DNA from: Prescottella subtropica
Lineage (GTDB): Bacteria; Actinomycetota; Actinomycetes; Mycobacteriales; Mycobacteriaceae
Assembly (NCBI RefSeq): GCF_005434945.1
Contig: NZ_SKCH01000015.1
Span: forward strand, 1-64,000
DNA: 64,000 nt
Reading direction: 5' to 3'
Below the pieces are notes generated by a model. The model was not told the DNA's origin. It saw only the letters and a list, made by a program, of their open reading frames with translations, and did no database searches. Position numbers and translations under genes: made by a program. Position 1 is the first letter of the stretch. Each line of letters starts with the position of its first letter. This document shows, piece after piece, positions 1 through 9,788 of this stretch.

Positions 1-92
1 TGCGGCTCGCCGGCCACACCAACATCGCCGGCGCGCTACGCCACCACGGCCGTGATCCACACCGACCGATCGATCTACTTCATGCCGCCTGA
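1..92 (+). CDS. Transposase C-terminal fragment, ISAs1-family-like (cut by window edge)
   Basis: The frame opening at position 3 encodes about 29 residues and stops with TGA at 90-92. The sequence contains NIAGALRHHGRDPHRP, which resembles the C-terminal end of ISAs1-family DDE transposases (typical pattern NIAAALRHHARNPQRPL, from memory). The rest of the gene lies outside the window, so completeness cannot be judged. An IS-end-like sequence follows directly, supporting the call. The family assignment rests on about 20 residues and is only moderately secure. Confidence 0.6.
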   Translation, partial: RLAGHTNIAGALRHHGRDPHRPIDLLHAA

Positions 93-94
93 CA

Positions 95-123
95 TGGGGT
101 TATGCGACTTTGCCGGGCCCCTG
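95..123 (+). mobile_element. Probable right end of the ISAs1-like element
   Basis: Downstream of the transposase stop the sequence runs into GCGACTTTGCCGGGCCCCTG. Read from the other strand it begins CAGGGGCCCGGCAAAGTCGC, the CAGGG-type terminus expected of ISAs1 elements. The mate inverted repeat and the target duplication are outside the window. The element ends about 15 bp beyond the stop codon of the ABC permease gene that faces it. Confidence 0.5.
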
Positions 124-138
124 GGAAGGGTCCCCCCA

Positions 139-1023
139 TTACGCGCCAGTCTGCGCCGCGTGCTTGTAGCCCCGGATAGCGGGGTAGAGGAACACAGCGA
201 AGATGCCGACCGACCATACTAGTGTGCCGATCAACGGCGTCAGGACCGGCCCGCCCAACGACAATCCGCGCATCACATCGATCGCATACGACATCGGCTG
301 ATGCTCCACCACCGGCTGCAACCACTTCGGATACGCCATCAACGGCACGAAACCAGTATTGAAGAACATCAGCAACGTGCATGCCAGCGATACGAACTCC
401 ACCAGCGGAGCCTTGCCCGCATACGTCGCGAACGCCGTCACCATCATCGCGAACGCGACACTGAACAGCAGCGGGACCAGTAATAGCGCGAGAGCCGCCA
501 GCGGGCCCTGATCGAACCGGAAGCCGAGTGCGAAGCCGGCGATCAGAATCACGATCGTCGTCGCCAGCACGCGCACCGACTCCGCGATCATTCGGCCCAC
601 CAGACCTGATGCCCTATGGATCGGCAGCGTCCAGAACCGGCCCAGCAGGCCGCTCTCCTTCTCCATCCGCAGACCCACCGCGCTGACCACCGAACCGAAC
701 ATCGAACCGGTCAGGATCATCATCGGCACGTACCCGTACACGGCCGGCGCCCCGGTGGCCTTCTCGATCGAATCGCCCAGCACGATGCTGAACATGAACA
801 GCATCAGCGCCGGATACAGCAGCGCCTGCACCACCGTCGTGGGATCCCGCGACCACCGCTTGAGCAGTCGCCACGACTGCATCCGGCTGTGCACCACCAG
901 CGCCTGCGCGGAGTGTTCCGACTCCGAGGCCCGATCGTTGGGATCCGGGAAATCAATGTCGATGACGTCGACCGAACGCCCCGACGAAACCTGCGTCGAT
1001 GCCTGACTCACAGCCGCCGTCAC
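139..1023 (-). CDS. DrrC-like ABC-2 type exporter permease
   Basis: This 294-residue integral membrane protein is the last gene of a three-gene exporter operon. It has a hydrophilic N-terminus of about 55 residues and then about six hydrophobic segments. The motif EKESGLLGRFWTLPIHR is typical of daunorubicin/lipid-type ABC-2 permeases. The GTG start overlaps the stop of the upstream permease (GTGA), which is why it was preferred to the longer open frame. With its neighbours it should form the membrane channel of a lipid or drug exporter. The substrate cannot be read from sequence; in mycobacteria DrrABC exports PDIM-type lipids. The 3' end lies next to an insertion sequence end, but the frame looks complete. 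Confidence 0.85.
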   Translation of the reverse strand: MTAAVSQASTQVSSGRSVDVIDIDFPDPNDRASESEHSAQALVVHSRMQSWRLLKRWSRDPTTVVQALLYPALMLFMFSIVLGDSIEKATGAPAVYGYVPMMILTGSMFGSVVSAVGLRMEKESGLLGRFWTLPIHRASGLVGRMIAESVRVLATTIVILIAGFALGFRFDQGPLAALALLLVPLLFSVAFAMMVTAFATYAGKAPLVEFVSLACTLLMFFNTGFVPLMAYPKWLQPVVEHQPMSYAIDVMRGLSLGGPVLTPLIGTLVWSVGIFAVFLYPAIRGYKHAAQTGA

Positions 1024-1892
1024 TTCCGTCGCGTGCTGGCCCACAGGGCCATTGGGATGAGTACGACCGCCAGGCCGACGGTCCACATGAAGGAGGGGAA
1101 CAGGATGTTCCAGTTGATGTGTCCCTCGGCGAGATCCCGCAGCGCGAACGAATACTGCGACACCGGCTGGTTCCGCACAAACGGGCGAACCCATTCCGGG
1201 AACCCGGACTCGGGCACGAACCCACACGACATCATGCCCAGGATCAGCTGCGGCAGCGTCAACGCCTGCGCCGTCGCCTCTGGACTTCTGGTGAGACACC
1301 CGATCATGTCGGCGCCGAACGACAACACAGTTGCGAATACAAGCGCGACCAGGCAGAACAGGACGATCGTCAACCAGTTACCGGTGAAGCGGAACCCGAT
1401 CAGATAACCGAACGCGGTCGCAGCTGCCAGTGACACCAGCGACTGCACGACGCCCACGGATATTCGGGACATCAACGGCGCCAAACTGGCCACCGGCATC
1501 GTCTGCATGCGAGCCGTCAGACCCGTCACAGACTCCCGGGCCGCGGTGTTCGCAATGTTCATCACCGTGTACGACATCGACTGCAGGACCACGATGGGCA
1601 GGATGAACTGTGCGTAGTCGATGCCCTGGAACTTCATGATGTATTTCAGTGGCAGATAGAAACCGAGACCCGTGATGAACGGCGCCAGCACCGAGATCAG
1701 AATCGTGCCGTTACGGAACTGCTGCGCCACCGCGCGCGCGGTGAGTGCCCACCACTGGCTCAAACCCGTCGGATTCGGGCGCCGATGCGCGCCGATACCG
1801 GGAACCTTCGCGCGCGACTCGGCCACCTCCGCGTCCGCCGCGGCAGTGGCGGGGGAGTTCGGAAGAAGATACGGCTGGGCGTCTGCACTCAT
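1020..1892 (-). CDS. DrrB-like ABC-2 type exporter permease
   Basis: This 290-residue permease has a soluble N-terminal segment of about 50 residues, then six predicted membrane spans. It contains QTMPVASLAPLMSRI and a final region FVPESGFPEWVRPFVRNQPV, close in style to the partner permease. Its ATG overlaps the stop of the ATPase gene (ATGA) and its stop overlaps the next permease start. The three genes are therefore tightly coupled and the two permeases probably form a heterodimer. Function as efflux channel is inferred from family; no substrate determinant is visible. Confidence 0.85.
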   Translation of the reverse strand: MSADAQPYLLPNSPATAAADAEVAESRAKVPGIGAHRRPNPTGLSQWWALTARAVAQQFRNGTILISVLAPFITGLGFYLPLKYIMKFQGIDYAQFILPIVVLQSMSYTVMNIANTAARESVTGLTARMQTMPVASLAPLMSRISVGVVQSLVSLAAATAFGYLIGFRFTGNWLTIVLFCLVALVFATVLSFGADMIGCLTRSPEATAQALTLPQLILGMMSCGFVPESGFPEWVRPFVRNQPVSQYSFALRDLAEGHINWNILFPSFMWTVGLAVVLIPMALWASTRRK

Positions 1893-3139
1893 TGCTGCGC
1901 CTCCGCACGAGGTGCCGGCGGCATCGGCGGGCGGGGACCGCCCTGTGGCGGCTGCTGCGCCGGCATCTGTTGGGTCATCGGGGGCACCGGCGGTCGCACG
2001 CCGTTCGGCGGCGGCATCGGCGGGCGCGCACCGTTCGGGGGCACCGGGGGCCGCATACCGTTCGGCGGCATCGGCGGACGCGGTCCACCCTGCTGCGGCG
2101 GCATCGGCGGCCGCGGAGCCTGCGGCGGCGTCGGACCGGTGTTGTTGCCGGCGGCGTCGTCACCCTGGGGGAGATGCAGCGGCGCATGCCCGGTCAGGGC
2201 GAGGAACACGTCGTCGAGCGACGGCCGCCGCAACCCGATGTCGTCGAGTGCGATACCCGCACCGTCGAGCCGGCGCAGCGCCTCGCTGAGCGTCGCGGCA
2301 CCGTACGGCGCCGGGAACGAGATCCGATCGGCCTCCGGATCGGCGAGCACCTCGGTGCGCACCTCCACCGGCACCATCTCGCCGAGCACCTGGACCACCG
2401 CCGGAAGATGCGTCGGATCCGTCGGCACCACATCGCAGAACGTGCCGCCCGTGCGGGCCTTGAGCTGATCGGCGGTGCCCTCGGCCACCACCGTGCCCTT
2501 GTCGATCACGATGATGTTGTCGCTGAGCAGATCGGCTTCCTCGAGATACTGCGTGGTGAGCAGCACCGTGATGCCCTTGCTCTTGAGCGTCTCCACCAGA
2601 TTCCACACACCCTGACGGCTCCGCGGATCCAGACCCGTCGTCGGCTCGTCCAGGAACACCACCTCGGGACGCACCACGAGCCCGCACGCGATGTCGACGC
2701 GTCGGCGCATGCCACCCGAATAGCCGCGGACCGGACGCTTCCCGGCCTCCACCAGATCGAACTCCTGGAGCAGTTCGTCCGCGCGGGCCCGGGCCGACGA
2801 ACCGTCGAGGCCCATCAGCCGGCCGAACAACACCAGGTTCTCGCGGCCGGTGAGCGCCTCGTCGAGCGCCGCGTACTGGCCCGTCATCATGATCGAGCGC
2901 CGCACCTGCGCGGCCTCCTTGACCACGTCGTAGCCGGCGATGAACGCCCGCCCCGACGTCGGCGGCACGAGCGTCGACAGGATCTTCACCGTCGTCGTCT
3001 TACCTGCGCCGTTGGGTCCGAGGATGCCGAGCACGCTCCCCCGAGGAGCCGAGAAACTGATTCCTCGAAGTGCTTGCACGTCCCCGTAGGACTTGTGCAC
3101 GTCCTCGACGAGGACAGCGTGGTCCTGCATGGTTGGCAT
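1889..3139 (-). CDS. DrrA-like ABC transporter ATPase with proline-rich tail
   Basis: This 416-residue protein has a DrrA-type nucleotide-binding domain in its first 320 residues: Walker A GPNGAGKTT near residue 42, signature YSGGMRRRVD, Walker B VVFLDEPTTGLD, and the DrrA C-terminal ELRR-like region ending LDDVFLALTG. It powers the two permeases encoded downstream. Unusually, about 85 further residues follow, with six RPPMPP or RPPVPP motifs separated by N, G, Q and A. The start was set at ATG 3139, four bases after GGAG; GTG 3142 and ATG 3130 are alternatives. The tail is unlikely to be catalytic and may tether partners or cell-wall components. Confidence 0.88.
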   Translation of the reverse strand: MPTMQDHAVLVEDVHKSYGDVQALRGISFSAPRGSVLGILGPNGAGKTTTVKILSTLVPPTSGRAFIAGYDVVKEAAQVRRSIMMTGQYAALDEALTGRENLVLFGRLMGLDGSSARARADELLQEFDLVEAGKRPVRGYSGGMRRRVDIACGLVVRPEVVFLDEPTTGLDPRSRQGVWNLVETLKSKGITVLLTTQYLEEADLLSDNIIVIDKGTVVAEGTADQLKARTGGTFCDVVPTDPTHLPAVVQVLGEMVPVEVRTEVLADPEADRISFPAPYGAATLSEALRRLDGAGIALDDIGLRRPSLDDVFLALTGHAPLHLPQGDDAAGNNTGPTPPQAPRPPMPPQQGGPRPPMPPNGMRPPVPPNGARPPMPPPNGVRPPVPPMTQQMPAQQPPQGGPRPPMPPAPRAEAQQ

Positions 3140-3318
3140 CACACTCCGCTGTGGGTCGCTGATAGGTGCCGGCGGCTGAAATTCACGTCAGCCACCAGGC
3201 GGGACGGCCGCGAAGCACTGCACGCATCGCATTCGTCCATCGACGTCGGTCCCCCCGAATGTTACCGATCGATACGACGTTCCCCGTGATTCGACGAGCA
3301 GGAGAGGGACAGGTCACC

Positions 3319-3849
3319 CTACCGAGTGGCGGACGTCACCCAGATCGTGATCGCCGCACGCACCACCTCCGTGCCGGACCGGTCCGTGATCGACACCGGC
3401 ACCGGCACCTCGATGCCGTCCGGGTGTCCGGCGAGGTCGGGAACCTCCGGGAGCTGCGCGGTCGCGGTCAGGCCGGTGCCCGCCTTGGCGAGATAGTCCA
3501 CCGACATCGACTTCGGGATCCATCGGTGCGTCGACGGGACTGTCGCCTCTGCGAGCATGCCCATCGCGATCTCCGCCAGATTGCACGCCGCGATCGCGTG
3601 GAACGTGCCCAGATGGTTGTGCACACCCCACCACTTGGGGGCCGACACCACACACCGGCCCGGCTCCAACTCCTGCACCGTCGGCAGCACCGTCGCGAAG
3701 AACGGCACCCGCGCGCACATCCCCACCGAGAACAGGGCGCGCCCGAAACGGTTGCGCGGCAAGCGTTGCCAACTCCGGTACGTCGCCCGGTGGGACTCCG
3801 GGTGGGTCGCGGTGGCCGGCGGCTGCGGGGGAGTGGTCGCGGAGTCCAT
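3319..3849 (-). CDS. DUF4442 hotdog-fold thioesterase-like protein
   Basis: This 176-residue soluble protein matches the DUF4442/PaaI-like hotdog fold. It contains HNHLGTFHAIAACNLAEIAMG, the helix-with-His/Asn region conserved in that family, and LTATA...VPVSITDRSGTEVVRA strands. Family members are thought to hydrolyse acyl-CoA thioesters, but the substrate is unknown. The start was chosen at ATG 3849 rather than the longer open frame, because the extra N-terminus would run through a -10-like box and a palindrome. It is a single gene transcribed away from the ribosomal operon. Confidence 0.75.
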   Translation of the reverse strand: MDSATTPPQPPATATHPESHRATYRSWQRLPRNRFGRALFSVGMCARVPFFATVLPTVQELEPGRCVVSAPKWWGVHNHLGTFHAIAACNLAEIAMGMLAEATVPSTHRWIPKSMSVDYLAKAGTGLTATAQLPEVPDLAGHPDGIEVPVPVSITDRSGTEVVRAAITIWVTSATR

Positions 3850-3859
3850 GGCCACAAAT

Positions 3860-3875
3860 CTTACTCGGAAGTAAG
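3860..3875 (-). promoter_or_regulatory. Palindromic operator-like site over the DUF4442 gene -10
   Basis: On the minus strand CTTACT-TCCG-AGTAAG forms a six-base inverted repeat. The right arm overlaps TAAGAT, a good -10 box sitting eight bases before the ATG at 3849. The arrangement suggests a leaderless transcript blocked by a dimeric repressor of TetR type. No regulator for it is identifiable here. Confidence 0.5.
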
Positions 3876-3937
3876 TTCGCGTGCGCCCGATTCGGGTGCG
3901 CACGGCCGCTGACCTCGCATGTCCCGAAAATAGGGAT

Positions 3938-3966
3938 TTGAACTCTGCCGCCACCTACGGCATACT
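3938..3966 (+). promoter_or_regulatory. Candidate S10 operon promoter
   Basis: TTGAAC at 3938-3943 and CATACT at 3961-3966 are separated by 17 bp, a good match to a housekeeping sigma promoter. Transcription would begin near 3973 and read into rpsJ after a leader of about 370 nt. Confidence 0.55.
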
Positions 3967-4344
3967 GATCGGGTTGCCTTGACCGGGATCGCGATCCGTC
4001 ACGACCCGAGTCGGGCTGGATGGACGTCGAGCGTAAGGTCGAAAGACCTGGTCACGGCGATGCAAGACGGAAGCAGTACCCAACGTTTGCACCCCTCGGG
4101 GTGCATCCGGTGCGCAGTTCCGTGACTCCTGGAGAGGTTTTCCGGAGGTCGGGAACGAGAGGCAGGGCGACACGCCCGACCGCGTGTACCGGAGGACCAT
4201 GACACATGAACAGCGGCAGCGGATCGAGTGATGTTTCGAGCGCAATTGTTGTTCGTGTCGGGTTTCCAGTCGGGGACTGTGCAGACGAGGTAGTCCCCGG
4301 CACGTTCGGGTTCTACGAAACGCGGCAAGAAAAGGACACTAAGC
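3967..4344 (+). other. Long structured 5' leader of the S10 operon
   Basis: This non-coding stretch between the divergent thioesterase gene and rpsJ holds several hairpins. AGGTC-GAAA-GACCT is at 4036-4049 with a GNRA loop. TGCACCC-CTCG-GGGTGCA is at 4088-4105, and CGGGGACT/AGTCCCCG at 4271-4299. A 60-codon frame from 4020 exists but has no convincing ribosome site or codon pattern. A long leader is compatible with autoregulation by a ribosomal protein, as known for L4 in other bacteria, but no recognised regulatory RNA family was identified. Confidence 0.4.
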
Positions 4345-4650
4345 GTGGCGGGACAGAAGATCCGCATCAGGCTCAAGGCCTATGACCATGAGGCGATCGA
4401 CGCGTCAGCGCGCAAGATCGTCGAGACGGTGACCCGTACCGGGGCCCGTGTGGTCGGCCCTGTGCCGTTGCCCACCGAGAAGAACGTGTACTGCGTCATC
4501 CGCTCGCCGCACAAGTACAAGGACTCGCGCGAGCACTTCGAGATGCGTACTCACAAGCGGCTGATCGACATCCTCGACCCGACGCCGAAGACCGTCGATG
4601 CCCTCATGCGCATCGACCTTCCGGCCAGCGTCGACGTCAACATTCAGTGA
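4345..4650 (+). CDS. rpsJ: 30S ribosomal protein S10 (NusE)
   Basis: This 101-residue protein starting [18 protein letters not shown] is full-length S10. It sits in the head of the 30S subunit and also acts as NusE in transcription antitermination with NusB. It starts with GTG after an AAAGGAC ribosome site and opens the S10 operon. Spacing to rplC is 28 bp. Nothing is unusual in the protein itself. Confidence 0.99.
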   Translation: MAGQKIRIRLKAYDHEAIDASARKIVETVTRTGARVVGPVPLPTEKNVYCVIRSPHKYKDSREHFEMRTHKRLIDILDPTPKTVDALMRIDLPASVDVNIQ

Positions 4651-4678
4651 GCTTGGGAAGACGCAGCGGAGATAACAC

Positions 4679-5332
4679 ATGACTAATCAGATCAAGGGAA
4701 TCCTGGGCACCAAGCTCGGCATGACCCAGGTCTTCGACGAGAACAACCGGGTCGTCCCGGTCACCGTCGTCAAGGCTGGGCCGAACGTCGTCACCCAGAT
4801 CCGTACCGAAGAGCGTGACGGCTACAGCGCCGTGCAGCTGGCGTTCGGCGCCATCGACCCGCGCAAGGTGAACAAGCCCACCTCGGGCCAGTTCGCCAAG
4901 GCCGGCGTCACCCCGCGTCGCCACGTCGTCGAGCTTCGTGTCGCCGACACCTCGGCATACGAGGTCGGCCAGGAGCTCACCGCCGAGGTCTTCGAGGACG
5001 GCGCATACGTCGACGTCACCGGCACCTCCAAGGGCAAGGGCTTCGCCGGCACCATGAAGCGTCACGGCTTCGCCGGCCAGGGCGCCTCGCACGGTGCGCA
5101 GGCTGTGCACCGTCGCCCGGGTTCCATCGGTGGCTGCGCCACCCCCGGCCGCGTGTTCAAGGGCATGCGCATGTCGGGCCGTATGGGCAACGACCGCATC
5201 ACCACGCAGAACCTCTCGGTCCACAAGGTGGACGCCGAGAACGGCCTGCTGCTGATCAAGGGTGCGATCCCGGGCCGCAAGGGCGGCGTCGTGATCGTCA
5301 AGACCGCAGTGAAGGGTGGTGCTTCGGCATGA
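4679..5332 (+). CDS. rplC: 50S ribosomal protein L3
   Basis: This 217-residue protein beginning with [12 protein letters not shown] is L3, which helps shape the peptidyl transferase centre. The loop region [19 protein letters not shown] that reaches toward the catalytic centre is present. Its stop overlaps the ATG of rplD (ATGA), indicating coupled translation. A GGAGATAACAC ribosome site precedes the ATG. Confidence 0.99.
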   Translation: MTNQIKGILGTKLGMTQVFDENNRVVPVTVVKAGPNVVTQIRTEERDGYSAVQLAFGAIDPRKVNKPTSGQFAKAGVTPRRHVVELRVADTSAYEVGQELTAEVFEDGAYVDVTGTSKGKGFAGTMKRHGFAGQGASHGAQAVHRRPGSIGGCATPGRVFKGMRMSGRMGNDRITTQNLSVHKVDAENGLLLIKGAIPGRKGGVVIVKTAVKGGASA

Positions 5333-5994
5333 CCGAGACCGCAACCAAGCTGACCCTCGACGTCAAGGCTGCCGGTGGCCAGACCAACGGCACCATCGAC
5401 CTCCCCGCCGAGATCTTCGACGCGACCTCCAACATCGCTCTGATGCACCAGGTCGTCGTCGCGCAGCTCGCAGCGGCACGTCAGGGCACGCACTCCACCA
5501 AGACCCGCGGCGAGGTTCGCGGCGGTGGCAGGAAGCCGTACCGCCAGAAGGGCACCGGCCGCGCACGTCAGGGCTCGACCCGTGCGCCGCAGTTCGCCGG
5601 CGGTGGCGTCGTCCACGGCCCGCAGCCGCGTGACTACTCGCAGCGCACCCCCAAGAAGATGAAGGCTGCCGCTCTCCGTGGCGCCCTCTCCGACCGGGCA
5701 CGCAGCGAGCGCATCCACGTCATCACCGAACTGGTCGCCGGGCAGGTCCCGTCCACCAAGACGGCGAAGTCGTTCCTGGGCGAGATCTCCGACCGCAAGA
5801 AGTTCCTGCTGGTCGTCGGCCGCGAGGACATCGCAGCGTGGAAGAGCGTGCAGAACCTGGAAGGCGTGCACCCCATCGCACCCGACCAGCTCAACACCTA
5901 CGACGTGCTCAACAGCGATGACGTCGTGTTCAGCCTCGAGGCTCTGAACACCTTCATCGCGGGCCCGGCCAAGAACGAGGAGGAGAGCAAGTGA
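5329..5994 (+). CDS. rplD: 50S ribosomal protein L4
   Basis: This 221-residue protein has the L4 extended loop [29 protein letters not shown] (spread over about residues 60-90) that lines the exit tunnel. In E. coli L4 also represses its own operon; whether this holds here is unknown, but the long leader before rpsJ makes it worth considering. The gene overlaps rplC and rplW by four bases on either side. Confidence 0.99.
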   Translation: MTETATKLTLDVKAAGGQTNGTIDLPAEIFDATSNIALMHQVVVAQLAAARQGTHSTKTRGEVRGGGRKPYRQKGTGRARQGSTRAPQFAGGGVVHGPQPRDYSQRTPKKMKAAALRGALSDRARSERIHVITELVAGQVPSTKTAKSFLGEISDRKKFLLVVGREDIAAWKSVQNLEGVHPIAPDQLNTYDVLNSDDVVFSLEALNTFIAGPAKNEEESK

Positions 5995-6296
5995 GCACCA
6001 TCGCCGACCCGCGCGACATCTTGCTGGCTCCGGTCATCTCCGAGAAGTCCTACGGGCTGATCGAGGAAGGCACCTACACCTTCCTGGTGCACCCGGACTC
6101 GAACAAGACGCAGATCAAGATCGCCGTGGAGAAGGTCTTCGGCGTGAAGGTGACCAGCGTCAACACCGCCAACCGTCAGGGCAAGCGCAAGCGGACCCGC
6201 TTCGGTTACGGCAAGCGCAAGGACACCAAGCGCGCGCTCGTGACCCTCTCGGCCGACAGCAAGCCCATCGAGATCTTCGGAGGCCCGGTCGCGTAA
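5991..6296 (+). CDS. rplW: 50S ribosomal protein L23
   Basis: L23, 101 residues, lies at the tunnel exit where trigger factor and SRP dock. The sequence [18 protein letters not shown] and the basic [15 protein letters not shown] loop are characteristic. The GTG start overlaps the rplD stop (GTGA). A 40-bp spacer follows before rplB. Confidence 0.99.
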   Translation: MSTIADPRDILLAPVISEKSYGLIEEGTYTFLVHPDSNKTQIKIAVEKVFGVKVTSVNTANRQGKRKRTRFGYGKRKDTKRALVTLSADSKPIEIFGGPVA

Positions 6297-6336
6297 GCGT
6301 CTGGGACTTGACGAGATATAGAGGACGAGAAGACTC

Positions 6337-7173
6337 ATGGCAATCCGTAAGTACAAGCCGACTACCCCGGGTCGGCGCGGCGCGAGTGTCTCGGACTTCG
6401 CCGAGATCACTCGGTCGACGCCCGAGAAGTCGCTGGTTCGCCCGCTGCACGGTCGCGGTGGTCGTAACGCCCACGGTCGCATCACCACCCGTCACAAGGG
6501 TGGCGGACACAAGCGCGCCTACCGGCTGATCGATTTCCGTCGCAACGACAAGGACGGCGTGCCGGCCAAGGTCGCTCACATCGAGTACGACCCCAACCGC
6601 ACCGCCCGCATCGCGCTGCTGCACTACGCAGACGGCGAGAAGCGCTACATCATCGCCCCCAAGGGCCTGGTGCAGGGCACCCCGATCGAGTCCGGCCCCA
6701 CGGCCGACATCAAGCCGGGTAACAACCTGCCGCTGCGCAACATCCCCACCGGTACCACCATCCACGCAGTCGAGCTGCGTCCGGGTGGCGGCGCCAAGAT
6801 GGCCCGCTCCGCCGGCGCCAGCATCCAGCTCCTCGGCAAGGAAGGCACCTACGCCACGCTGCGTATGCCGTCCGGCGAGATCCGTCGCGTCGACGTGCGC
6901 TGCCGCGCCACCGTCGGCGAGGTCGGCAACGCCGAGCAGTCGAACATCAACTGGGGCAAGGCCGGCCGTATGCGCTGGAAGGGCGTCCGCCCGACCGTCC
7001 GCGGTGTGGTCATGAACCCCGTCGACCACCCGCACGGTGGTGGTGAGGGTAAGACCTCCGGTGGTCGCCACCCGGTCAGCCCCTGGGGCAAGCCCGAGGG
7101 TCGTACCCGCAAGAACAAGGCGAGCGACAAGCTCATCGTCCGTCGTCGCCGTACCGGCAAGAACAAGCGCTAG
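6337..7173 (+). CDS. rplB: 50S ribosomal protein L2
   Basis: L2 is 278 residues, the usual length. It contains the conserved [13 protein letters not shown] segment near residue 228, whose histidine lies close to the peptidyl transferase centre, and the basic C-terminus typical of the family. It is needed for subunit association and tRNA binding. GAGGACGAGAAG precedes the ATG; rpsS follows 18 bp later. Confidence 0.99.
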   Translation: MAIRKYKPTTPGRRGASVSDFAEITRSTPEKSLVRPLHGRGGRNAHGRITTRHKGGGHKRAYRLIDFRRNDKDGVPAKVAHIEYDPNRTARIALLHYADGEKRYIIAPKGLVQGTPIESGPTADIKPGNNLPLRNIPTGTTIHAVELRPGGGAKMARSAGASIQLLGKEGTYATLRMPSGEIRRVDVRCRATVGEVGNAEQSNINWGKAGRMRWKGVRPTVRGVVMNPVDHPHGGGEGKTSGGRHPVSPWGKPEGRTRKNKASDKLIVRRRRTGKNKR

Positions 7174-7191
7174 TCAAGGAGGGAGTGAAGG

Positions 7192-7469
7192 ATGCCACGC
7201 AGCCTTAAGAAGGGCCCGTTCGTCGATGACCACCTCCTTGCGAAGGTGGACGTGCAGAACGAGAAGGGCACCAAGCAGGTCATCAAGACCTGGAGCCGTC
7301 GTTCCACGATCATTCCGGACTTCATCGGTCACACGTTTGCCGTCCACGACGGACGCAAGCACGTTCCGGTGTTCGTCTCGGATTCGATGGTTGGCCACAA
7401 GCTCGGAGAGTTTGCACCGACCAGGACGTTCAAGGGACACATCAAGGACGACCGGAAGAGCAAGCGTCG

Positions 7470-7473
<4 letters not shown>
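7192..7473 (+). CDS. rpsS: 30S ribosomal protein S19
   Basis: This 93-residue S19 starts [15 protein letters not shown] and has the conserved [13 protein letters not shown] near its C-terminus. It pairs with S13 in the head of the 30S subunit. An AAGGAGGGAG ribosome site precedes it, and its stop overlaps the rplV ATG. Confidence 0.99.
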
Positions 7474-8674
<1,201 letters not shown>

Positions 8675-8677
8675 CGC

Positions 8678-9094
8678 ATGTTGATCCCGCGCCGGGTCAA
8701 GCACCGCAAACAGCACCACCCGAGCCGTTCGGGTGCCGCCAAGGGCGGGACCCAGGTGGCCTTCGGTGAGTACGGCATCCAGGCTCTCGAGCCGGCCTAC
8801 ATCACCAACCGGCAGATCGAGTCCGCTCGTATCGCCATGACTCGTCACATCAAGCGTGGCGGCAAGATCTGGATCAACATCTTCCCGGATCGCCCGCTGA
8901 CGAAGAAGCCTGCCGAAACCCGCATGGGTTCCGGTAAGGGTTCGCCGGAGTGGTGGGTCGCGAACGTCAAGCCCGGACGGGTGATGTTCGAGATGAGCTA
9001 CCCGAACGAGGAGACCGCTCGCGAGGCCCTGCGCCGCGCGATGCACAAGCTCCCGTGCAAGTGCCGGATCGTGACGAGGGAGGAGCAGTTCTGA
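8678..9094 (+). CDS. rplP: 50S ribosomal protein L16
   Basis: L16 has 138 residues beginning [18 protein letters not shown], with the tRNA-contacting region and [14 protein letters not shown] C-terminus. It helps place A-site tRNA. It starts three bases after the rpsC stop and overlaps the rpmC start (ATG within TGATG). Confidence 0.99.
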   Translation: MLIPRRVKHRKQHHPSRSGAAKGGTQVAFGEYGIQALEPAYITNRQIESARIAMTRHIKRGGKIWINIFPDRPLTKKPAETRMGSGKGSPEWWVANVKPGRVMFEMSYPNEETAREALRRAMHKLPCKCRIVTREEQF

Positions 9095-9330
9095 TGGCAA
9101 CCACCAGCCCTGCTGCAGAGCTCCGCGAGCTGACCGACGAAGAGTTGGTCACCAAGCTCCGCGAGGCGAAGGAAGAACTGTTCAACCTTCGTTTCCAGAT
9201 GGCCACCGGCCAGCTGGACAACAACCGCCGGCTGCGCACGGTCCGTCACGAGATTGCGCGCATCTACACCGTCCTGCGCGAGCGTGAGCTCGGCCTGGCC
9301 TCCGGTCCGGACGCAGGTGACGCGGCATGA
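9094..9330 (+). CDS. rpmC: 50S ribosomal protein L29
   Basis: L29, 78 residues, is a two-helix protein at the tunnel exit. [27 protein letters not shown] and [18 protein letters not shown] match the family. The ATG overlaps the end of rplP and its stop overlaps the ATG of rpsQ, so translation is coupled on both sides. Confidence 0.98.
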   Translation: MATTSPAAELRELTDEELVTKLREAKEELFNLRFQMATGQLDNNRRLRTVRHEIARIYTVLRERELGLASGPDAGDAA

Positions 9331-9617
9331 GTGAGGAAAAGGCAGTGAGCACCAACAGCACCGAAGAGCGCGGCAGCCGCAAGGTCCGCATCGGCTACGT
9401 GGTCTCGGACAAGATGGAGAAGACCATCGTGGTCGAGCTGGAGGACCGGGTGAAGCACCCGCTCTACGGCAAGATCATCCGACGCACCTCGAAGGTCAAG
9501 GCGCACGACGAGAACGGCCTCGCCGGCATCGGCGACCGCGTCCAGCTCATGGAGACCCGACCGCTGTCGGCGACCAAGCGCTGGCGTCTGGTCGAGGTTC
9601 TCGAGAAGGCCAAGTAA
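9327..9617 (+). CDS. rpsQ: 30S ribosomal protein S17
   Basis: S17 (96 residues) is an OB-fold primary binder of 16S r[35 protein letters not shown] is diagnostic. It carries about 18 extra N-terminal residues, usual in actinobacteria. It is the last gene of the S10 unit before a strong hairpin. Confidence 0.98.
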   Translation: MSEEKAVSTNSTEERGSRKVRIGYVVSDKMEKTIVVELEDRVKHPLYGKIIRRTSKVKAHDENGLAGIGDRVQLMETRPLSATKRWRLVEVLEKAK

Positions 9618-9640
9618 GAGCCTTCTGACGTATCCAGTAC

Positions 9641-9684
9641 GATGGTGGGGTTGCCCTGTGTTCAACAGCGGCAACCCCACCATC
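9641..9684 (+). terminator. Strong hairpin between the S10 and spc units
   Basis: GATGGTGGGGTTGCC at 9641-9655 pairs perfectly with GGCAACCCCACCATC at 9670-9684 around a 14-nt loop. No U-tract follows, as is common in high-G+C actinobacteria. It lies 23 bp after the rpsQ stop and would end or attenuate the S10 transcript. Confidence 0.7.
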
Positions 9685-9737
9685 GGCGGGTACGGACCGC
9701 GCGCGTCGGGTCGGAAATCTGCCGCGCACGATCTACC

Positions 9738-9755
9738 GACTCGCGTGCGAGTCGA
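9738..9755 (+). repeat. Short palindrome upstream of rplN
   Basis: CGACTCGC-GT-GCGAGTCG is an eight-base inverted repeat with a two-base centre, 33 bp before the rplN start. It could be a protein-binding site or a small RNA hairpin in a spc leader. Confidence 0.35.
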
Positions 9756-9788
9756 CAGGTCGATAACAGCCAGGTCAAGGAGAAGTAA

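Noticed and set aside
1745-3289. A 514-codon plus-strand frame over the ABC ATPase
   Set aside because: It is antisense to a clear DrrA gene. It is Arg/His-rich, the signature of a shadow frame in high-G+C DNA, and shows no domain.
4020-4202. A 60-codon leader peptide before rpsJ
   Set aside because: No ribosome site, and the codon pattern and composition do not resemble a gene; hairpin structure explains the region better.
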